Made by a program: the position numbers and the translations under genes. Below, piece by piece: positions 9,182-16,716 of a stretch of DNA of 64,000 nucleotides. The notes below the pieces were generated by a model that did not search any database, was not told where the DNA came from, and worked only from the letters and a program-made list of their open reading frames with translations. This DNA is from an uncultured Myxococcales bacterium. GTDB lineage: Bacteria; Myxococcota_A; UBA9042; DTJE01. Location of the stretch: contig CAIOFV010000043.1 of assembly GCA_903857665.1 (NCBI GenBank), forward strand, positions 62,001 to 126,000, written 5' to 3'. How positions within the stretch are numbered: position 1 is the first letter of the stretch; each line of letters starts with the position of its first letter.

Positions 9182-11077
9182 TTACGAGGCCACGTCGAAG
9201 GTCCGCGCCCACGCCTCGAGGCACGCGGCCTGCCACAGGACCCCCGAGTGGTCCGCCGCCACCGCGAGGTGCTCGTCGACCAGCCGATCCAGCACGGCGG
9301 GGTCCAGCCACTCCGACGTGCGCCGATCCTTCCGGTTCAGCAGGCGCCGGTACACGGTGCTCGACGGGTCCCGCAGCCAGGCGCACAGGGGCGTCGGGAA
9401 GCCCTGCTTGTCGGTCCGGTCCACGATCTCGGCCGGGACGAACCGTCGGACCGCCTCGCGCAACAGCGGCTTGGCCGCGCGGTCCGGCGTCTTCAGGAAC
9501 ACCGGCAGGCGCGCGGCGAACTCGACCAGGCGATGGTCCAGCAGAGGCAGGCGCGATTCCAGCGAAAAGGCCATGCTGGTGCGATCCTCCACCTGCAGCA
9601 GCCCCGCCAGGAAGTTCTTGACGTCGAAACGGAACATCCGCTGCAGCGGGTCCGCCTCCCCGGAATTGAACGCGGCCAGGAAGCGCCCGCGCGCCGGTTC
9701 CAGCAGGCCGCCACGGACCAGCGTCGTTTCCAGCGCGTGCGGCATCCCCGGTGCGCGTGCCTGCCGCCACCCCGCATCCGCCACGAACGGCGACGCCCGG
9801 CGGATCACCGACAGGCATTCCATCACGGGCTGGTTCGCGAACAGCCTCAGCGCTTCCAGGGCCGAGCCGCCCTGGCCCCGGATTCCCAGGCCCAGCGTGC
9901 CGATGCCGCGCATCAGCAGGCCGTGCCGGTACCACGAGTAGCCGCCGAACAATTCGTCGCTGCCCTGGCCGCCCAGGACCACCTTCACGCTGGCCGCGCA
10001 GACCCGGGACACCTCCATCTGGGGCAGCACGCCCGGGCCCACCACCGGCTGATCCAGCGCGCGCACCGCGCGGACGATGGCCTCGGACAGGTCGTCGTAC
10101 CGCACGTCGATCCACGTGGGGTCGGCGCCGACGCTGTCCACCACCCGCTGGGCGAACGGTCCCTCGTCGAATCCCCCGGCGTCGCGGAATCGCCCCGTGA
10201 ACGTGCGGATGGGACCCGGTTGGAGGCGCGCCGCGATGCACGTCAGGGTGGACGAATCGAGGCCGCCCGACAGGTGGCAGCCGACCGGCACGTCGCTGCG
10301 CAGCTGCAGGCGCACCGCGTCCTGGACCAGTTCCGCCAGCTGCTCGGCCAGTTCCCGGGGATCGCGCGTCGCGTCCGTGACGTAGGCGGGGTCCCACCAG
10401 CAGCACGGCGACGGCAGGCGCCCGGTGTCGAACAGGCGCGCCACGTCGATGTCCAGGCTGCAGCCGGGCTGCAGCGTCAGGATGCCGGCGAACAGGGTCT
10501 GCGAGGTGAGGGTGTACCGGAAGGCGAGGTAGTCCCCCAGCGCCTCCAGGTCCGCCTTCCGCGCCAGTCCCGGCAGTTCCAGGATCGCCTTGATTTCCGA
10601 GGCGAACGCCAGGCATCGGCCGTCGAAGTGGTAGTACAGGGGCTTGATGCCCAGGCGGTCCCGGGCCAGGAACAGGCGCCCCGTGCCCGGCTCGAAGATC
10701 GCGAAGGCGAAGATGCCGTTCAGGCGCTCCAGGCAGGCCGGACCCCACTGGCGCCACGCCGCCAGGATGACCTCGGTGTCGCTGTCGGTCCGGAACGCGT
10801 GGCCGGCCCGGACCAGCTCCTCACGGACCTCGATGTAGTTGTAGATTTCGCCGTTGTAGGTGATCCACTGCGCGCGATCTGCGGACGCCATCGGCTGGTG
10901 GCCGGCAGGCGACAGGTCGATGATCGACAGGCGGCGATGGCCGAAACCCACGGAACCCAGGATCTCGACGCCCCGATCGTCGGGCCCCCGGTGCGCCAGG
11001 ACGTCGGTCATCCGCCCCAGCACGGCACGGTCCGGCGAGTCGCCGGGCGGCACGACCAGGCCCGCGATCCCGCACAT
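9182..11077 (-). CDS. AsnB-like glutamine-dependent amidotransferase
   Basis: A 631-residue asparagine-synthetase-family protein. The N-terminal Ntn glutaminase domain begins MCGIAG (Cys2 nucleophile exposed if translation starts at the ATG at 11077, not the TTG just before). It carries HRGPDDRG, the FGHRRLSIID segment and YNGEIYNY. The C-terminal domain has the ATP-pyrophosphatase loop LSGGLDSSTL. The start codon has GGAGG seven bases upstream and overlaps the stop of the acetyltransferase gene as TGATG. In polysaccharide loci this family (for example WbpS) amidates uronic acid sugars. With the uronic acid pathway next door that is the likeliest role here; free asparagine synthesis is the alternative. 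Confidence 0.88.
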   Translation of the reverse strand: MCGIAGLVVPPGDSPDRAVLGRMTDVLAHRGPDDRGVEILGSVGFGHRRLSIIDLSPAGHQPMASADRAQWITYNGEIYNYIEVREELVRAGHAFRTDSDTEVILAAWRQWGPACLERLNGIFAFAIFEPGTGRLFLARDRLGIKPLYYHFDGRCLAFASEIKAILELPGLARKADLEALGDYLAFRYTLTSQTLFAGILTLQPGCSLDIDVARLFDTGRLPSPCCWWDPAYVTDATRDPRELAEQLAELVQDAVRLQLRSDVPVGCHLSGGLDSSTLTCIAARLQPGPIRTFTGRFRDAGGFDEGPFAQRVVDSVGADPTWIDVRYDDLSEAIVRAVRALDQPVVGPGVLPQMEVSRVCAASVKVVLGGQGSDELFGGYSWYRHGLLMRGIGTLGLGIRGQGGSALEALRLFANQPVMECLSVIRRASPFVADAGWRQARAPGMPHALETTLVRGGLLEPARGRFLAAFNSGEADPLQRMFRFDVKNFLAGLLQVEDRTSMAFSLESRLPLLDHRLVEFAARLPVFLKTPDRAAKPLLREAVRRFVPAEIVDRTDKQGFPTPLCAWLRDPSSTVYRRLLNRKDRRTSEWLDPAVLDRLVDEHLAVAADHSGVLWQAACLEAWARTFDVAS

Positions 11078-11733
11078 CAACGGACCTCCGAGGTGACGAC
11101 CGCCTCAATGCGATCCGTCCCGACCTTCCGGTACCGCAGGCTGCAGGGCGCCTCGCGGCCCTCCCGCTGCAGGGGCTCGGTGCACGTCGCGTGGTCGCCG
11201 GTGAACCGCAGGCGCCCGCCGCAGCGGCAGACCCAGCCGATCACCTTGCCGGGGTTGCCCGCCACCAGCGCGAAGGGGGGGACGTCGCGAACGACCACGG
11301 CGCCGGCCGCCACGAAGCAGGCCTCGCCCAGCTCGTGGCCGCACACGATCACCGCGCCCGCGCCGATCGAGGCGTCCCGGCGGACGACGGTGCGCTGGTA
11401 GGCTTCCCGCCGGGCGATGGCCGCGCGCGGCAGCGGGGACGACAGGTTCGTGAAGGTCATCGAGGGCCCGCAGAAGACGTGGTCCTCCAGCTCGACGCCG
11501 TCGTAGACGTTCACGTTGTTCTGCAGCTTGCACCCGCGGCCCATCACGACGTCCGCGCCCACGAACACGTTCTGTCCCAGGTTGCAGCCCTCGCCCAGGC
11601 GGGCGCCCGCCATCACGTGGGCGTGGTGCCAGATGCGCGTGCCGGCCCCGATGTTCGGGTCGCACCGGCCGTTCGCATCGGTCTCGCCGTCGACGGTCGC
11701 CGTGGGATGCGCGAAATAGGGCTTTGCGGACAT
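11077..11733 (-). CDS. wbpD: UDP-2-acetamido-3-amino-uronate N-acetyltransferase, WbpD/WlbB-like
   Basis: A 218-residue left-handed beta-helix acetyltransferase. It opens with YFAHPTATVDGE and continues through the family signatures GTRIWHHAHVMAGA, LGQNVFVGADV, LQNNVNVYDGVELEDHVFCGPS and FTNLSSP, ending with a WVCRCGGRL tail. The helix coils match the WbpD/WlbB group, which N-acetylates the 3-amino group of UDP-GlcNAc3NA. The tail after about residue 165 contains CxCG and a later Cys, possibly a small metal-binding or rubredoxin-like appendage often seen in this group. The ATG at 11733 lies two bases after the epimerase stop and its own stop overlaps the amidotransferase start, so all three are coupled. 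Confidence 0.85.
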   Translation of the reverse strand: MSAKPYFAHPTATVDGETDANGRCDPNIGAGTRIWHHAHVMAGARLGEGCNLGQNVFVGADVVMGRGCKLQNNVNVYDGVELEDHVFCGPSMTFTNLSSPLPRAAIARREAYQRTVVRRDASIGAGAVIVCGHELGEACFVAAGAVVVRDVPPFALVAGNPGKVIGWVCRCGGRLRFTGDHATCTEPLQREGREAPCSLRYRKVGTDRIEAVVTSEVR

Positions 11734-11735
11734 GG

Positions 11736-12746
11736 TCACCTCGCGGGACGTTCCGGCTGCGCGCGCTCGGCACGCACGGCCTGGACGATTTCCGGGTTGT
11801 CGACGAACCAGCGCGCGAAGGCCGCGACGCCTTCCGCCAGCGATACGCGCGGCCGGAAGCCGACCGCGGCCTCCAGCGACGACGAGTCGGCCCAGGTCGA
11901 GGCGACGTCGCCCGCCTGGGCGGGGAGCAGCTTCCGAAGGGCCGGTCGGCCCATTGCCGCCTCCAGCAGGCGCAGCAGCGTGTCCAGGCCCTGGGGGGCC
12001 CCCGCGCCCACGTTGAAGATGCCGGCGCCCTCGAACCCGGGATGGAACAGGGCCGCGCGCACGGCCTCGACCACGTCCTCCACGAACGTGAAATCCCGCT
12101 GCATGTTCCCGCCGTCGAACAGGGGCACGGGCTCGCCCGACGCGATGGCCTCGGCGAAGGTCCACACCGCCATGTCGGGACGGCCGAAGGGGCCGTAGAC
12201 GGTGAAGAATCGCAGGCCGACCGTGCACAGCCCGTGCGTCGCCGCGTACGCCGTCGCCATCAGCTCGCCCGCCCGCTTGGTGGCGGCGTACAGGCTGACC
12301 GGGGAGTCCGCGCGGTCGTCTTCCCGCCATGGCATGGCGGTCGAATCCCCGTAGACGCTGGAGGACGAGGCATAGACGACGCGCGGCCTGCCGTGGCGCC
12401 GGGCCGCCTCCAGCACCGCCAGCGTGCCCAGCACGTTGGACCGCTCGTACCGGAACGGGTGCTCGACCGAGGCCCGAACGCCCGTCCGGGCCGCGAGGTG
12501 CGCCACGAGGTCCGGCCGGTGGGTCGCGAACAGCGCGTCCGTGGCCTCGACGTCGGCAAGGTCCTGCACGACACCGGTGTATCCCGGGGCCTGGAGCAGG
12601 CGCCGGTGGCGTTCGGCCTTCAGCGACCCGAACGTGCCCGGGTCGAGGTCGTCGACGCCCACCACCGTGTGACCGTCGGCAATCAACCGCAGGGCCAGGT
12701 GGTACCCGATGAAGCCGGCCGTTCCGGTGACCAGGATCGTGGCCAT
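11736..12746 (-). CDS. NAD-dependent epimerase (UDP-glucuronate/UDP-GlcNAc 4-epimerase-like, extended SDR)
   Basis: A 336-residue extended short-chain dehydrogenase. The NAD-binding glycine motif GTAGFIGYH is at residues 7-15, the active-site Ser in ASSSSVYG, and Tyr-Lys in LYAATKRAGE (YxxxK). RDFTFVEDVV near residue 215 is typical of nucleotide-sugar 4-epimerases, and overall it resembles UDP-glucuronate 4-epimerases. It would supply a C4-inverted sugar nucleotide for the glycan. The ATG at 12746 follows a G-rich stretch. It begins the minus-strand operon that runs through the acetyltransferase, amidotransferase, SGNH hydrolase, aminotransferase and acyltransferase. Confidence 0.83.
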   Translation of the reverse strand: MATILVTGTAGFIGYHLALRLIADGHTVVGVDDLDPGTFGSLKAERHRRLLQAPGYTGVVQDLADVEATDALFATHRPDLVAHLAARTGVRASVEHPFRYERSNVLGTLAVLEAARRHGRPRVVYASSSSVYGDSTAMPWREDDRADSPVSLYAATKRAGELMATAYAATHGLCTVGLRFFTVYGPFGRPDMAVWTFAEAIASGEPVPLFDGGNMQRDFTFVEDVVEAVRAALFHPGFEGAGIFNVGAGAPQGLDTLLRLLEAAMGRPALRKLLPAQAGDVASTWADSSSLEAAVGFRPRVSLAEGVAAFARWFVDNPEIVQAVRAERAQPERPAR

Positions 12747-12832
12747 GAAGACGTGCCCCCCGGGCCGGCGCGCCCGACGCCCGCGACGAAATGCCGCGAA
12801 CGCCCGATCGTACGCGTCGCACGCCCGCCGGG

Positions 12833-13792
12833 TCAAACTGCCGGGGGTCCGCCTGCTGCCGGCGAGGCGCCTGCCGGAGCCGGCGCGGACTGGATCGAGC
12901 CGTAGGCCGAAAGGATCGCGGTCCCGCACAGCACCAGCACCATGGCCCCGATCTGCACGGCGATCGTGGCGTCGTCGAACCCGGCCCACTCGCCGAACAG
13001 GGCGACCCCGGCCAGGGCCGGCAGCACCACCGTCGCGACGGTGTAGATGGGCGCCAGCACCACGGCCCGCCCCTTCTGGAACCCGAACTGCTGCATCACC
13101 ATCGACCCGGCGTTGCCCCCGATGACCAGCGCCAGCAGCGGCCACGTCGCGAACCGCCCCGCGATGGCCCCCACCGAGCCCCCGTCGCCCTCGGTCCCGA
13201 GGCCCGCCATCATCAGGCGCGCCGCGATCGTCCCCAGGGAGGCCGCCGCGCCCGAGGCCACGCCGAAGGCCACGTCCGCCGCCCGCCACGCGACCCTCCT
13301 GGAGGCGACGATCGGCAGCACCACCAGGGCCGCCAGGCCCGCCAGGAACAGCATTGCCCGGGGCTGCAGAGCCAGGGCCAGGGCGTCGGCCGCGGCCAGG
13401 GGCGGCGGGTCCGCCGGGTGGGTGGCGCCCAGGATCGCGATTCCCGCGATCACCAGCGCGATCCCGCCTGCCATCGGCCGGGAGATCGTCTCGCCCAGGT
13501 AGAAGTGCGAGAAGGCGGCCAGCACCACCATGCCCACGCCGGCCATCGGTGCGACCAGCGACATCGACCCCAGGCCCAGGGCGGCCCACAGGAACACCAT
13601 CTGCACGTTGGTCAGCAGGAATCCCACCAGCCACGCCCGGTTGGTCAGGAAGTTCTTCAGGCTGCGCAGGGCCCCCGCGCCCTCGATCCCGGGTACCTCG
13701 GAAGCGCCTTTTTTTTCCAGCGCCAGACCGACGTTCAGCAGGCTGAAGGCCAGCGCCGCCAGCCCGATTGACAACAGGGTGCGAGGTTCCAC
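12833..13792 (-). CDS. DMT-superfamily (EamA/NIPA-like) membrane transporter
   Basis: A 319-residue protein with nine or ten hydrophobic helices in two halves, as in drug/metabolite transporters. The segment AWLVGFLLTNVQMVFLWAALGLG followed by LVAPM is reminiscent of the NIPA-like magnesium-transporter branch. The C-terminal 25 residues are Ala/Pro-rich and probably disordered. The GTG at 13792 is preferred over the upstream ATGs because GGAGG sits four or five bases before it. It interrupts the glycan locus; a role in flipping or exporting a glycan precursor is possible, but ordinary ion or metabolite export is equally likely. Confidence 0.75.
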   Translation of the reverse strand: MEPRTLLSIGLAALAFSLLNVGLALEKKGASEVPGIEGAGALRSLKNFLTNRAWLVGFLLTNVQMVFLWAALGLGSMSLVAPMAGVGMVVLAAFSHFYLGETISRPMAGGIALVIAGIAILGATHPADPPPLAAADALALALQPRAMLFLAGLAALVVLPIVASRRVAWRAADVAFGVASGAAASLGTIAARLMMAGLGTEGDGGSVGAIAGRFATWPLLALVIGGNAGSMVMQQFGFQKGRAVVLAPIYTVATVVLPALAGVALFGEWAGFDDATIAVQIGAMVLVLCGTAILSAYGSIQSAPAPAGASPAAGGPPAV

Positions 13793-13830
13793 GGATCCTC
13801 CGATGGGCCGCCCGGCGACCGGTCGCGCGG

Positions 13831-13836
13831 AGCATA
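13831..13836 (-). promoter_or_regulatory. extended -10 element for the DMT transporter
   Basis: On the minus strand TATGCT at 13836-13831 is preceded by TGATGC, giving an extended TGn -10. No good -35 hexamer is visible 17 bases further upstream. It lies about 40 bases upstream of the GTG at 13792. Confidence 0.35.
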
Positions 13837-13900
13837 GCATCACCGGCCACGGGCGGCCCGATCGAACCGACCGTCAGGACGCGGATCGCATATTCGCCCA

Positions 13901-15031
13901 TCAGTCCCCGAACCGATCCTCCTTCACGTGGCAGTAGGGCGTTCCGTGCTTGTGCGCGTAGTAGTCCTGGTGGTACTCCTCGGCGCGCCAGAAGGTCCCG
14001 GCCGGCACCAGGCGCGTGGCGACCCTCAGGCCCCTGCTCTGGAGGCGCCCGATCAGGGACTCCGCGACGCGCTCCTGTTCTTCGTCCACGTAGAACACGA
14101 CCGAGCGGTACTGGTCCCCGATGTCCGGGCCCTGGCGGTCCACCTGGGTCGGGTCGTGGATGTCGAAGAACAGCTTCGCCAGGGCTTCGTAGGTGGTCTT
14201 CGACGGGTCGTACACGACGTGGACCGTTTCGGCGTGGCCCGTGTCGTGGCCGCTGACCTGCTCGTAGGTCGGGTGGTCCACGTGGCCGCCCATGTATCCC
14301 GATTCGGCCGTGATCACGCCGGGCGCCTGGTCCAGCCAGTACTCGACGCCCCAGAAGCAGCCGCCCGCGAAGTACGCGTCGGCGGTCCTGCGCGGGGCTG
14401 GGGCCGGCCCCGCAGGGAGGGGCACCCCGCCGGAGGACGGGTCGCCCGGGTTCGCGCAGGTCCCGGCCAGGGCCACGCCCTCGGGTGGGGCGGTCCGCGG
14501 GCCGCCCCCGGCGACGCCTGCCCCGGCGGCCGGGACGTCCGACGCCGATCCGGACACGAAATCCAGCGAGATCGAATTCACGCAGTTCCGCGTGTTCAAT
14601 CCGGTGAACCCCTCGCCCTTGAACACGTACCCCAGGTGGGCGCCGCAGCGGGCGCAAACGATTTCGGTCCGCAGGCCGTCCGCGTCCGTGACCTCCTTCA
14701 CCGCGCCCGGGAACGCCGAGTCGAACGACGGCCAACCTGTGCCCGAGTCGAACTTGGCCGTGGACGGGAACAGCGGCGCGCCGCAGCGCTTGCAGCGGTA
14801 CACGCCGCTGTCATGGTTCTTCCAGTACTTCCCGGTGAAGGGCATCTCGGTGCCCTTGTGGACGATCACGCGTTCCTCTTCCGGGGTCAGCTTCCTCAAT
14901 TCCATGGGAGATCCCTCCTCGCCGCCGTGCCGTCCTTCGGCCCCGGCCGGCGCAACCTCGCCCGCCACCACCAGCGCCCCGCCGGCCAGGGCGGCGGCCA
15001 GCAGGAAGGCCACGATCGTCCTGGGATTCAT
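13901..15031 (-). CDS. msrBA: exported bifunctional methionine sulfoxide reductase, MsrB-MsrA order
   Basis: A 376-residue fusion. Residues 1-31 form a signal peptide (a basic start, then an Ala/Leu core ending near APAGA). MsrB follows: two CxxC zinc pairs (RCKRCG and CARCG), the TGWPSF motif and the catalytic RNCVNSISLDF. A low-complexity linker rich in Gly/Pro/Ala leads to MsrA with GGCFWGVEYW, SGYMGGH and DIGDQYRS, and a short tail. MsrB reduces the R- and MsrA the S-sulfoxide of methionine, repairing periplasmic proteins. The start ATG is at 15031; the frame is open further upstream but without a signal. No thioredoxin domain is included, so reducing power must come from elsewhere, possibly the DsbD-like protein at 53 kb. 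Confidence 0.92.
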   Translation of the reverse strand: MNPRTIVAFLLAAALAGGALVVAGEVAPAGAEGRHGGEEGSPMELRKLTPEEERVIVHKGTEMPFTGKYWKNHDSGVYRCKRCGAPLFPSTAKFDSGTGWPSFDSAFPGAVKEVTDADGLRTEIVCARCGAHLGYVFKGEGFTGLNTRNCVNSISLDFVSGSASDVPAAGAGVAGGGPRTAPPEGVALAGTCANPGDPSSGGVPLPAGPAPAPRRTADAYFAGGCFWGVEYWLDQAPGVITAESGYMGGHVDHPTYEQVSGHDTGHAETVHVVYDPSKTTYEALAKLFFDIHDPTQVDRQGPDIGDQYRSVVFYVDEEQERVAESLIGRLQSRGLRVATRLVPAGTFWRAEEYHQDYYAHKHGTPYCHVKEDRFGD

Positions 15032-15359
15032 GGTCACCCTCGACGTCAACGGATGCCGGGGAACCCACGGTCCCCGGAGACAACAACCTGGAGTCGATCC
15101 ATCGGAGTTGCAAGCCATGGGCATGGCGTTCGTCGATTCCGGTGGAGAACCGCGGGCCGGGTCCGGGGGTGCCAGCGGGGCGGCCTCCGGAGGCGCGGGC
15201 CACCCTGCAGGGGAAATAATGAAACGGCCCGCGCCGAGTAGGCAGATGCCGGCTGGGGGCAGAGCCCCCGGCCGGACATCGGCCGAAGGCGAAGCCGCAG
15301 GTCCCGCTGGCACCCCCGGGACCCGGCCCTCGACGAAGTCACGCCATCAACAGCGGCGG
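15032..15359. other. 328-base intergenic spacer with two strong hairpins
   Basis: I see no gene here. GCCGGCTGGGGGC (15248-15260), an AGA loop and GCCCCCGGCCGG (15264-15275) form a stem of about 12 pairs with one internal mismatch. A second hairpin pairs GGTCCC (15300-15305) with GGGACC (15318-15323). Both lie just downstream of the UDP-GlcNAc dehydrogenase stop on the minus strand and may end or stabilise that transcript. No T-tract follows either one. Confidence 0.5.
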
Positions 15360-16664
15360 CTAGCTCTTGACGACCTTGGGATGCGGCTTGCGGTATACGC
15401 CACGGGTGTCGATGACCAGCTTCGCCCGCTCCAGCAGCGCCGCCCAGTCGATGCCGTCGTGGTCGGTCGAAATCAGCACCGCGTCGAACTCGCCCGCCCG
15501 GTCCAGCGGCATCGACAGCCGCCCGGCGAACTGGCCGTGCTCACGCGACGGCGGCACCACCGGGATGAAGGGGTCGTGGTAGGACACCTCGACGCCCTGG
15601 TGCTCCAGCAGTTCCCACAGCTTGTATGACGGGGACTCGCGGGCGTCATCGACGTTCTTCTTGTATGCCAGCCCCACCATCAGGATCTTCGACCCGGCCA
15701 GCCCGCGCCCGCGCTTGGAAAACGCCTCCATGGTCTGCATCACGACCCAGTGGGGCATCGAGGTGTTCACCTCGCCCGCTGTCTCGATGAACCGCGACGC
15801 CACGTCGTACTCCCGGGCCTTCCAGGTCAGGTAGAACGGGTCGATCGGGATGCAGTGGCCGCCCAGCCCGGGCCCCGGCGTGAACCGCATGAAGCCGAAC
15901 GGCTTGGTCGCCGCCGCGTCGATGACCTCCCACACGTCGATGCCCATCCGGGTGAACACGACCTTCAGCTCGTTGACCAGCGCGATGTTCACCGCGCGGA
16001 AAGTGTTTTCCAGGATCTTGGCGGCCTCCGCGACCCGTGTGCTGGACACGGGCACGACCCGCTTGATCACCCGGCCGTATAGCGCCACGGCCGCTGCCAG
16101 CGCCTCCGGATGGTCCGCGCCGACAACCTTGGGGATCGTCACCGTCTCGAAGTCGGGGTTGTTCGGGTCCTCGCGCTCGGGCGAGTACGCCAGCCAGAAG
16201 TCCGCGTCCGCCTTCAGGCCGCTGCGTTCCAGGATCGGCCGCATCACCTCGTCGGTGGTGCCCGGGTAGGTCGTCGATTCCAGCACGATCATCTGGCCCT
16301 TGCGCAGGTGCGGCACCAGGCTTTCGCAGGACCCGACCACGTAGGTCATGTCCGGCTCGTGGTTGACCGTCAGCGGCGTCGGCACGCAGATCAGGATGGC
16401 GTCGCACTCCCGTGCCCGGCGGAAATCCGTGGTCGGTTCGAACCCCTCCGCGAGGCACTCGCGGATCAGCGCGTCCGGGATGTGCTGGATGTAGGTCTTC
16501 CCGCGCAGCAGGCTGTCCACCTTGGCCGCGTCGGTGTCCAGGCCGATCACCTTGACGCCCTTCTTCAGGAACGCCGCCGCCAGGGGCAGGCCCACGTACC
16601 CGAGGCCCAGGACCCCCACGATCTCCTCGCCGCGCCCGATCCGCTCCAGCAGTTCCACGCTCAT
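15360..16664 (-). CDS. wbpA: UDP-GlcNAc 6-dehydrogenase, WbpA-like (nucleotide sugar dehydrogenase)
   Basis: A 434-residue UDP-sugar dehydrogenase. The NAD-binding GLGYVGLPLA is at about residues 18-27, followed by ESTTYPGTTDE and SPEREDPNN. The substrate Lys lies in VAEAAKILENTFRAVNIA and the catalytic Cys in GLGGHCIPIDPFYL. This form is characteristic of the WbpA/CapL group that oxidises UDP-GlcNAc to UDP-GlcNAcA, rather than the UDP-glucose group. The ATG at 16664 directly abuts GGGAGG, too close for good initiation. The GTG at 16658 has ideal six-base spacing and may be the real start. It follows the PGT-dehydratase gene by about 50 bases in the same direction. Confidence 0.9.
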   Translation of the reverse strand: MSVELLERIGRGEEIVGVLGLGYVGLPLAAAFLKKGVKVIGLDTDAAKVDSLLRGKTYIQHIPDALIRECLAEGFEPTTDFRRARECDAILICVPTPLTVNHEPDMTYVVGSCESLVPHLRKGQMIVLESTTYPGTTDEVMRPILERSGLKADADFWLAYSPEREDPNNPDFETVTIPKVVGADHPEALAAAVALYGRVIKRVVPVSSTRVAEAAKILENTFRAVNIALVNELKVVFTRMGIDVWEVIDAAATKPFGFMRFTPGPGLGGHCIPIDPFYLTWKAREYDVASRFIETAGEVNTSMPHWVVMQTMEAFSKRGRGLAGSKILMVGLAYKKNVDDARESPSYKLWELLEHQGVEVSYHDPFIPVVPPSREHGQFAGRLSMPLDRAGEFDAVLISTDHDGIDWAALLERAKLVIDTRGVYRKPHPKVVKS

Positions 16665-16716
16665 CCTCCCGGGCCCGCCCAGCGCGGTCCTCTCGAAGTC
16701 CGTGATCCCGAACCCC

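Noticed and set aside
11078-11080. TTG immediately before the ATG of the AsnB-like gene as start
   Set aside because: The catalytic Cys must follow the initiator Met directly, so the ATG at 11077 is the functional start.
9089-11401. 770-codon open frame on the plus strand opposite the AsnB-like gene
   Set aside because: Same shadow effect: the minus strand carries complete catalytic motifs of AsnB and this frame has none.
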